From Vombatus ursinus (lineage: Eukaryota; Chordata; Mammalia; Diprotodontia; Vombatidae), in the NCBI RefSeq assembly GCF_900497805.2, contig NW_020954570.1, positions 7,622,354-7,686,353 of the forward strand: a stretch of 64,000 nucleotides of DNA, given 5' to 3'. Below, piece after piece: positions 55,875 through 64,000 of this stretch. Made by a program: the position numbers and the translations under genes. The notes beneath the pieces were generated by a model. The model made no database searches. It was not told where the DNA came from and was given only the letters and a program-made list of their open reading frames with translations. The first letter of the stretch is position 1. Every line of letters begins with the position of its first letter.

Positions 55875-56285
55875 GATTAACTTTCTACTGTGAACAAAGC
55901 ACCTAGTCAGGTGCTGGAGATCAAGACAAAAACAAAAACAAAATTTCCCAACTTCAAGAAGCTTACATTTTACTGAAGATGTAAAAGATAACAGAACAGT
56001 AAAAAAAATTAATAATAATAATTTAAAACAGAAGATGGGGAAATGCTTCCAGAAAAGAGGTAACATGTTACCCTTGGAGGAAACTAAGGACAGAGAGTTG
56101 AGGAGGAAAAACATTTCAGCCAAGGGGAGCCTTTGTGATCAGTGCAGCAAAGAGATGGAAGGTAGACGGAAGTTCCCAGGAACATTGCAGAGTCTAGTTA
56201 GGCTAGAATATGAGCTTACGAAGGGAAGAAGTTTGACATGAGTCTGGAGACAAAACTGGTATATTTGTAAAAGCTGGAAGTTGCT
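55875..56285 (-). mobile_element. L2 LINE, antisense, divergent copy
   Basis: 'ttctactgtgaacaaagcac', 'gtcaggtgctggagatcaag', 'ccaacttcaagaagcttaca' and, further on, 'aagttcccaggaacattgca', 'ggctagaatatgagcttacg' follow reversed L2. It is more diverged than 8523-9015. Confidence 0.6.
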
Positions 56286-56299
56286 CCCCACATCCTACA

Positions 56300-57350
56300 C
56301 TAAGTTAGGAAGAGAGAATTTTTTTAAATTCTAAACTTTCACTTTTCAGAGTCTCTTAATGAGCCAGCAAAGAGCCCAAATTTGTTGAGTCAGTATTGTT
56401 CTTTAAAATTTATTTTTCTTAAATTTTCTTAAAATTTATTTTATTCTTAAAAATTCTTATTTATTTTATTCTTAAAAAAAATACAAGCAAATATTAGAGG
56501 TCAAACTTTCTCAGGGAAAGTTCCAATAGTAACTTATTTCCATTCAATAGTACAAGTGAACAAGACAACCAATTCAATACAGAAAATTCACTTTGCAGAC
56601 AAATTTTCAGAAATTCTAAATTCTGAATGAAAAATCATTTAATATTTCAAAGTGTAGAAAATAATTAAGGGTCATAACAATCTACCATAATTTATAACAC
56701 TCAAGATATAAGCAAAATATGTGAAAATATAAATTTATCTTTTTGTATATCATATATATGTATACTTGCTATACAGGTATATATGTTATAGTAACACATA
56801 TGGTTCTTGATATGTTATAAATAAAATATGTACACACATAAAAATTGAGAAAGTAAGGGAAGGCATAAAAGGTATAAGGGGCAGTGAAAAGAGCAAATAA
56901 AATAAACAATGTAGCTTAATTATTGCATTCAATTTGACATCTGTTTTATCTATCTAGTTTAATCATTTTGCCCTAGCACTTCAGAAACTATGAGAAACAA
57001 CTGCCTAATTATAATTTTGTTAACTTCAAAGTTTTGCTTTCTCTGTAATCTTTTTTAACAAACAGTAATTTTTCAAATTTCAAAGGGATTTTTTTCCTCT
57101 TATTTTGAGAAGGTTACTCTTAAAAGGTGTTTAATGAACTAATTTGTAGTCATAACCAGAATAAGACAAACTATAAATCATCTGTGTGTGAAATTTCCAG
57201 ATCCTTTAAAAAAAGTTTATTCAAAGCAACAATCTAGAGAGGACTCATAGGAAATGCTTAGTCCACAAAATACAAAATGAATACTAATTTGTTGCAATAT
57301 ATTAAATGATTTTCTCTATTGTCTCCATACGGCAATACAAATTATGGCCT
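56300..57350. other. Unassigned AT-rich stretch
   Basis: It holds short tandem T/A-rich units at 56398-56478 ('ttattttattcttaaaa' twice) and (TA)-rich sequence near 56745-56800. Nothing else recognised. Confidence 0.5.
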
Positions 57351-57440
57351 TTGAAATTAATTACTAGAGCCAAGATGGTGGATTGGGGCAGCAAGCCAAC
57401 TGAAATCTCTCTCTCTCTCTCTCCTCCCTCTCTCTCTCTC

Positions 57441-57893
57441 ATCTTTTTTTATTTTTATTTTTTATTAGTTTATTTTGATTTATCAATAACCATTTCCATA
57501 AGCTTTTGAGTTTTAAATTTTCCTCCCCCCTCCCTTCCCCTCTCCCTCCCTAAGATGGTGCGCAATCTGATATAGGCTATACATATACATTCCTATTAAA
57601 CATATTTTCACATTAGTAATGTTGTAAGGAAGAATTAGAACCAATAGAAGGAACCACCAGGAAGAGGAAACAAAACAAAACAGAATTTAAAAAAAATAGC
57701 AAATAGTATGCTTCGATCGGCATTCAAACTCCATAGTTCTTTCTTTGGATGTGGATAGCATTTTCCATCATGAGATCTTTGGAGATGTCTTAGATCCTTG
57801 CATTGCTGAAAAGGGCTAAGTCTATCAACATTAGTCATCGCACAATGTGGCTGTTACTGTATAAAACGTTCTCCTGGTTCTGCTCACTTCACT
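57441..57893 (-). mobile_element. L1 3' end nested in the L1 5' UTR
   Basis: The T-rich start is the reversed A tail. 'cttttgagttttaaattttc', 'caaactccatagttctttct' and 'ttctcctggttctgctcact' run backwards through the 3' UTR, as at 35877-36745. The host 5' UTR reads 'gccaactgaaatctctctct' before and 'accagctgaactctctt' after, a target duplication of about 15 bases enlarged on the left by a (TC)n tract. Confidence 0.85.
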
Positions 57894-58618
57894 CACCAGC
57901 TGAACTCTCTTAACATTCTCCTGAAACAATTTAAAAATAGCAATTCAAATCAAATTTTAGAACAACAGAGCCAACAAAAGGTGAGACATTTTTCCAGCAT
58001 AAGAAATTTCAGGAGATCCACAGGAGAGGTCTGTGACACCAGGTTGGAGGTTTATCCAGAGCACACGCATGCAGCAGCAACATCATCCGTAACCTAGGGA
58101 GCTCTCAGCCCAGAGACAGTAAGGGGGTCATACAACTGGTTAGAAAGAAATGACAGGGGACCCCTTGCTGGCACTGAGTGCAGCTGATGCTGACTGGCAA
58201 CTCTACTGACCATACATAGTTCTAGGTTGCAGTCCCAGGGCAGAGAGAAGCACTCTGTTGTAACAAGAGAGCAGGGGCCCTGGTCACAGTTCCAAGGAGG
58301 GGAGGGGTAAGGGAGATGATGTGCTACTAACCCAGCTGTAGGAGAGCAAAGGACCTAGTCACAGTTCTGGGGCCAAGAGGAGAGCTAGCATTTGCAGCTG
58401 TTGAAGAGTAGGGGGTTTACCTGAGTAAAGACCAGAGTGAAGATCAGGAGAATAGTGACCACATCTCTCCTAGGATAACACCACCATGGAAGCACAAAAA
58501 CTTGCAGATCCCCCAGTACTACAGAAGAAGCCTGAAGCTTGGAACAGTTCTTCCCCGCCCCAAGGTGAGCAGAACTAACTTTAACATTAAGTTCAAAGTC
58601 AAGAAATAGGCTGGAAAA

Positions 58619-58865
58619 ATGAGCTACTATGGTGGCAAGAAAGATCAAGACATAAACTTAGAAGAAAATAACAATGTGAAAACAGCTAGAAGCAAAGCCT
58701 CAAACAAAAATGCTATTTGGACCCAAGCCCAACAAGAATTCCTGGAAGCATTAAAGAAAGAAAAGAGTGGTAGAGGAAAAATTTGGAAAAGAAATGAGAG
58801 GGATGTAAGAAAATTATGAAAAGAGAATTAAAACCTTGGTAAAAGAGGCACAAAAACTGCTGAAG
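58619..58865 (+). pseudogene. L1 ORF1 N-terminal remnant
   Basis: The frame 58619-58819 (66 codons) reads 'MSYYGGKKDQDINLEENNNV' and then 'QAQQEFLEALKKEKSGRGK', a charged coiled-coil start comparable with the ORF1 remnant at 45829. It ends where L1 3'-end sequence takes over, so the RNA-recognition and C-terminal parts are absent. Confidence 0.65.
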
Positions 58866-58867
58866 AA

Positions 58868-58938
58868 AATAGAATTTGGAATTTAAAACTTAAAAAACAA
58901 TGAATGCTAAAAACTGTTTTTACATGTAAAGGTAAACA
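58868..58938 (+). repeat. Displaced L1 3' terminal segment inside ORF1
   Basis: 'agaatttggaatttaaaact' and 'aaaactgtttttacatgtaa' are the last about 70 bases of an L1, comparable to 31670-31740, yet here they lie between ORF1 and the inter-ORF spacer in the same orientation. Confidence 0.7.
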
Positions 58939-60839
58939 TGAAAGAGAAATCATAAGAAACTCAATAAGGTTAAACTGTTTACAATCCCTTACAGGAAAAT
59001 GATACATGTAACTCCTAAAAACTTTATCATTATTATGGAAGTTAAAAAGGCATTTATACAGACAGAGGGCACAGGTGTGAGTTGACCATGATGGGATGAT
59101 TTTTTTAAAATAAAATAAAGAGAGGAGAAAGAGAGATGTGCTGGGAGAAGGGGAAAACAGAGAGGTAGAATGGGAAAAATTTTCTCACATAAAAGAGGCA
59201 TACAAGAAAGACCTGTTATAGTGAAGGGGAAAGTGGGGGAATTGGCAGGCAATGTTTGAACCTTACTCTCACTGGAATTGGTTCAAAGAGGGAAGAATAT
59301 ATATACACATTCAATTGTGTATAGAAATCTTTTGCCCAATAAGGAAATTCAAGAGGAAGGGGATGAGAAAGGGAGTAATGATAAAAGGGTATGTGGATTA
59401 AGGGAGGCAGTGGTTAGAAGCCAAATAGAATTTTAAGAAGGGACAGGATAAAGAGAGAAAGATAAACAAAAGAAAATAGGATAGAGGGAAAGACAGTTAG
59501 AAGTCATAACTGTGGATGTAATAGGCTAATCCATAAAATGGAATCAGATAGCAGAATGGATTAGAAAACAGATTCCAATAATATGTTGTATATAAGAGAC
59601 ACACTTGAAATAGAAAGAAACACAGCATTAAAACAAAGGGCTAGAGGAGAATCTAATATACTTCAGCTGAAGTAAAAAAAGGCAAGGGTAGCAATCATGG
59701 TCTCAGACAAAGCAAAAGCAAAAACAGAACAAAAGAGAAGCAGGGAAACTACATTTTGCTAAAAGCTACTATCAACAATGAAGTGATATAAAAGATTTTT
59801 ACAGCAAGTTTGCCTGATAACATCTTCATTTTCTCAAACATATAGGGAACTAAGTCAAATTGATAAAAACAAGACTAATTCTCCAATAGATAAATGATCA
59901 AAGGATACAAACAGGTAGTTTTCAGAAGAAGAAATGCAAATAAATGCAAATTAAAATGACTTTGAGGTACCACCTTCATCAGAAATGACAAATGCTGAAG
60001 GGGATGAGGGAAAATAAGTACACTCATGAACTGTTGGTAGAGTAGTGAACTGGTCCACCCTTTCTGGAGAACAATTTGGAACTATGCCCAAAGGACAATA
60101 AAACTGTGCATACCCTTTGACCCAGTAATACCATCACTATCCCAAAGAGATCAAAGAACAAGGAAAAGGACCTATATGGACAAAATTTAGCACTTTTTGT
60201 GGTGGCAAAGAATTGGAAATTGAGGAGTTGCTCATTAATTGGGGAATGCTTGAACAAGATGTACTAGATGATTATGGTGGAATGGTATGAAGTGATGCAA
60301 AGTAAAGTGAGAAGACAGGAAATCATTGTGCACAATAACAGCAATGCTGTAATGATGGTCAACTGTGAAATACTTAACTACTCTGATCAATGCAACAATC
60401 TAAGACAAATAGTTCCAAAGGTCTCATGATCAAAAAAATGCTATCTATTGCAAGAGAACTGATGAATCCTGAGTTCAAATTGAAATAATTTTTCCTCACT
60501 TTCTTCAGGTTGTTTTTTTTTTCAATATGGCTAACATGGAAATATGTTTGACAAGATCCATACCTATAAATTGTTATCATATTGCTTGCCTTCTCAGTGG
60601 GGGTGATGGAAGAGAAGAAGAAAATTTGTAAGTCTAAAAAGAAAAGACTGTTAAATATAAATAACAAGTTCAGAAAAAATATATAAAAAATTAATTAGTA
60701 ACACAGATAATCAAAAGAAGACAAATTTTATTCTGAGAAGCTGGATTTTTTTAAGACTTCCCATTGACAGTCAGCATTGACTACGTACATTTGTTTAAAA
60801 AAAAGCCTTTTTAAAAAAAATTCAATAAAAGAGGAGTGG

Positions 60840-60945
60840 GAGGTTGAGGGGAGAGGAACAGAGACAGGGTAGCAAAAAAAGAAAAGAAAAAGAGGAAGAA
60901 AGAGAGGAAGAGAAAGAAGAAGAACAGGAGGAGGAGGGACAGGTT
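60840..60945. repeat. Purine-rich (GA/GAA) tract
   Basis: Almost only A and G on the plus strand, with 'gaagaagaac' and 'aggaggagg' units. Confidence 0.9.
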
Positions 60946-60949
60946 CATT

Positions 60950-61125
60950 GAAGCATCATTTTTTTTTTTCTTTTTAGGCAATCAGGGGTAAGTGACTTGC
61001 CCAGGGTCACACAGCTAGTAAATGTCAAGTGTTTGGTCTGAGGCCGGATTGGAACTCAGGTCCTCCTGACTTCAGGGCCGGTGCTCTATCCACTGTACCA
61101 CCTGGCTGCCCCGAAGCATCATTTT
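60950..61125 (-). mobile_element. WSINE1-like SINE, full length, with target-site duplication
   Basis: The body is about 60963-61112: 'gtaagtgacttgcccagggt', 'cacacagctagtaaatgtca', 'gaactcaggtcctcctgact', 'atccactgtaccacctggct', 'gcccc'. The 13-bp duplication 'gaagcatcatttt' is at 60950-60962 and 61113-61125. Confidence 0.95.
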
Positions 61126-61129
61126 ATAA

Positions 61130-61785
61130 AAAAGGTAAAGAAGATCAGAAAGAAATATTCAAACTGGTCAGCTTTGAATGCTGCAGACTTATTGATGCAA
61201 AGAAAAATAAAAAGGGAACTATACATGAAACTGAACTTTTGTTATTTACTGTTTGTATATAAGTATAAACTGTATTTGTACTGTACAGCAGTATTTCATA
61301 ATATTTATTAACCCCTTTTCCTGGATATCTACTGTCTTCTCTCTCTCAATTGCTGAAAACTATATTATGTAATACATACACATATAAAAACATATGTATA
61401 TGTATACATATATGTAGACACACACCTGCACATTTAAAAATTTGAAAATGGCTTTCTAACCCATTTTTAAAATGTACAAAAAGTGTTAAAGAGTTTCAAT
61501 GGTTTTGGAACCATTTGTTTCAAAGAGAAAAATGCAACATCTTCCAATTACTTTGCAAAAATAATTGGCCGATATAAGGGAAAATAAATATTAGCCAGAT
61601 AGCAACAAAAACTTTTGCATAAAAAGTAGGTATTCAAGTAGATCTGTGATCTAATCAATTTAGGAGTTCCCTCCAATAACGCTAATCTCAAATCATCCAT
61701 GCCTGTACATCCTGGGCAACTCTTGTACATACTCTCCCAAAAGTTCAACACAGTGGATCCATAAAACATGCTAAAAGACTACTTT
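61130..61785. other. Unassigned AT-rich stretch
   Basis: (TA)/(CA)-rich near 61370-61425, otherwise nothing recognised. Confidence 0.5.
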
Positions 61786-61789
61786 GTTT

Positions 61790-63720
61790 TCTTTCGACAT
61801 GGCTAGGGTACTAGTGGAACATCAGCTATTCACCTGTTGGCCTCACTCTTACTCATCTTCTATTCATGTCATACAGTTCCTTAATGCTATCCTTTAGACT
61901 TGTTCTTCAGACTTCCTTCTTGCTTATGTATTGAAGCCTGCTAATATATGACTGAAAGGAATCAACAATAAAAAAATAACCACCACGAGCCTCTCCTTTG
62001 CTGTCTGGATTTATTTCTTCAGAGAAAGTGGTATTCTGTATCTTGCTCCCTTATAGCTACTATGGTAAAATGTCTGAATTGAAAAGATGGACCTATGCCT
62101 TCATGGGAAGCTTAGAGATAGTAAAAGAGCTCTGTAATTTACTGAAAGCAATCCAGCCTCCTCTACTTCTCCCTTCCCCTTCTGAGGGAGTACTAGCTCA
62201 TTGTCCATATGCATCACGTCTCTCAATACCTACATTTTATTGGACAAACTCTATATGATTTCTATCTGCCACACAGGCAATGGACATTCTTCATCCATTT
62301 GGTCTTTCCTGTGTGGATAGATGAGCATAACTTATCTAATTACAGCTCTCTTTCAGGAGACTGTAACGTTTCAGGGCATGATGCAATCAACACAATGTCA
62401 TCTGAAAACAGGAGCATATAGAACATTTTACCATCTGCAGGGAATACCCTCTGATCTGTTCTGAATCTCCTCCATAACAGTGGCAATAACTTCGAAGAAC
62501 ATCTATTTCTATGCCTTAAGTGACTGTTATTGATATCAACGAATATGATTATTTCTATTATTAAATCTTTCAGGAAATCCTGAATGATCTTGATGTATGT
62601 ACTGGAAGCTCAGACATAAAGGGGTGTATTAGATAGAAAGACATGGACTTAGAGTCAGGAAGACCTCATTCAAATCTTGCCCCCAGGTACTTACTAGCTT
62701 GGTGACCCCAGTCAAGTCATTTGATTTCCCTGTGTTTCAAGTTCCTCCTCCGTAAAATGAGGGAATTGAACTTGATGAGTCTTATGTCCTTTCTAGCTTT
62801 AATTCTGTGATTAATTCTCTATGCTGCAAAAGAGCACATAAGGTAGAGGTATTTTTTTCTACTTTACAATTTTTTAAAATCAACAAACAATAAACACAAA
62901 AGGATATTGTATTCTCCACATTTTTCAGTTAATTGAAAGATGTAAATTTCACTTCTGAAAGCCTGCTGTTCCCTACTAACACTCTCAACAAGGATGTCCT
63001 TGATTTGTATATAGACGACTTCCATAATGGATTCTATAAAGATGAGAGAGTAGGAATAAAAGTTGAAATTTATTGCAATCAGGATACGGTCAACTTTTAT
63101 TTGGACATCAACAAAGTCTAAGATTATTTGCCATGCTTTTTGTATTTCTCTTTCTTCAGATACTGGGTATATAATTTCCTCAGTGCTCTCAAAACTGTAC
63201 CATCTCTAGCATGGATTTCCTCTAAATATATCTAGTATGATCCAACTGATTTTCCAATCCTAGTTTTCTTTATTTCTACCTCCTTTATGAGTACATCTGT
63301 GACATCAGTGTACAACTATAGTAGTTCCACTGTCCTTAGTTGCTTTTGCAAATCTTTTCCATTCTTCTGTTCAAAGTTTTCCTTTCATTTTCAACCCCGA
63401 ATGCTGCTAGAATGGATTTTCTAACTTGAATATTTTGCCTTATTTTCCTTTAACTGGTGTCACCTTCCACTGCTTCTGTATTATGAGATTTATCATCCTT
63501 GTATCATCCTTACATCCTATGTAAGATTTTATAGAAGAATTTATATTTATTCTGACCCACTGTTGCCTTCAACAGCGATATCTGTTTGGCAAATCAGGTG
63601 TTTGCTGACGAAATGCTTTCTAGACTATTGTAGTGTCTCAGTTGTGATAAATTAGTTTACATTAGTTAAACTTCTGCATGAAATTTTTATGTTTGGTATA
63701 AATATCAGCCCAAGCGTTCA
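61790..63720 (-). mobile_element. RTE-class LINE, minus strand, decayed
   Basis: On the minus strand, 62363-62413 reads 'LFSDDIVLIASCPETLQ', the catalytic reverse-transcriptase box (F/Y-x-D-D) with the following 'LIA' typical of RTE. Further upstream in coding order (62430-62560 and 62860-63580) the sequence stays RTE-like, for example 'tctgacccactgttgccttc' on the plus strand at 63550. A MIR at about 62620-62815 is inserted in it. No long open frame remains. The downstream limit toward 61790 is uncertain. Confidence 0.7.
62620..62815 (+). mobile_element. MIR-type SINE within the RTE LINE
   Basis: 'agatagaaagacatggactt', 'agagtcaggaagacctcatt', 'ggtgaccccagtcaagtcat', 'gaattgaacttgatgagtct', 'tctagctttaattctgtgat' in order. 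RTE sequence lies on both sides. Confidence 0.82.
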
Positions 63721-63724
63721 TTTC

Positions 63725-64000
63725 CTATTTTTTATTTTTAATTACTTGTTTAAATAATTTAGGGTTCAATCATCTGTTCTCTATATATTTTTCCTCAGTA
63801 TTCTTTTTTCCCCCATATTCTGAACTCAGCTCTGATGGGTCAATGGCTTAAAAGTACATAGACAGCTGATTCAGGGAAAACTCTACATCAATTATAAAAT
63901 TTTCCTGTTAAAATATATTTCATTAATGGATAAAATTTTAAAAATTAATATCCTGATTTAGCAATTGTAGGCAATGATGCATTTCTTCCATTCTGATGTA
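63725..64000. other. Unassigned end of window
   Basis: AT-rich. Nothing recognised. Confidence 0.5.

Larger units (their letters stand above)
57355..60700 (+). mobile_element. Composite L1 LINE with target-site duplication
   Basis: The element is 57367-60688, bounded by 'aattaattacta' (57355-57366) and 'aattaattagta' (60689-60700). In order: 5' UTR start ('gagccaagatggtggattgg'), a nested antisense L1 3' end (57441-57893), the rest of the 5' UTR (to about 58615), the ORF1 N-terminal part (from 58619), a displaced L1 3' end (about 58868-58938), the inter-ORF spacer, the ORF2 start ('ataactgtggatgtaatagg', about 59506) with about 250 bases of endonuclease, a direct jump near 59785 to the ORF2 C-terminal region ('gcaagtttgcctgataacat', 'aacaatttggaactatgccc'), and the 3' UTR. 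The reverse transcriptase is missing and no open ORF remains. It was never or no longer able to move by itself. Confidence 0.88.

Noticed and set aside
62933-63121. 62-codon plus-strand frame
   Set aside because: It is the opposite-strand shadow of the decayed RTE LINE.

Overview
The window looks like marsupial nuclear DNA that is intergenic or deep intronic. No host protein-coding gene, tRNA gene or rRNA gene can be supported. Open frames are short (longest about 153 codons), overlap on both strands, and mostly fall inside repeats or AT-rich sequence. The marsupial call rests on the repeats: tRNA-derived SINEs with the 'ggggcagctaggtggtgcag' head (WSINE1-like), CORE-SINEs ending in the 'tggcaaaccactcc' tail, a marsupial-type L1, an RTE-class LINE, many L2, L3/CR1 and MIR relics, an internally deleted Tigger1, and several endogenous-retrovirus LTRs. 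The WSINE1-like SINE hints at an Australian lineage, but this cannot be settled by eye.

Layout. 0-10 kb: L2 and MIR relics, a retroviral LTR (about 1.0-1.3 kb), a retroviral env-like remnant followed by an LTR-like block (4.4-5.3 kb), a SINE with clean target-site duplications, an antisense L2, and a MIR split by a 337-bp insert. 10-13.2 kb: an L1 with an inverted 5' part, itself hit by an LTR-like insert and a SINE. 13-20 kb: mostly unassigned AT-rich DNA with MIR, L2 and SINE scraps. 20.7-22 kb: old antisense L1 next to a 7SL RNA pseudogene with a 24-base C tract where the A tail should be. 23-34 kb: old L1, L3/CR1, L2 and CORE-SINEs, plus two GC-richer blocks I could not assign. 34-38.3 kb: two LTRs and four L1 or L3 fragments, one L1 lying inside the L3. 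39.5-41.5 kb: a three-level nest in which an L2 was split by Tigger1, which was later split by an LTR. 44.5-49.6 kb: a hAT-like miniature element, L2, a half-L1 (HAL1-like) element that keeps ORF1 but lacks almost all of ORF2, a 10-N gap, and an inverted second copy with the same deletion junction. 49.6-57 kb: repeat-poor with MIR and L2 scraps. 57.3-60.7 kb: a composite L1 with matching 12-bp target duplications, a nested antisense L1 and a displaced L1 3' end inside ORF1. 61-64 kb: a SINE, then a minus-strand RTE LINE whose reverse-transcriptase box LFSDDIVLIA is readable.

There is no operon or pathway to describe. The content is a record of transposition. The HAL1-like pair, the 7SL pseudogene and the nesting orders are the most informative parts. 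I found no convincing undescribed functional system.
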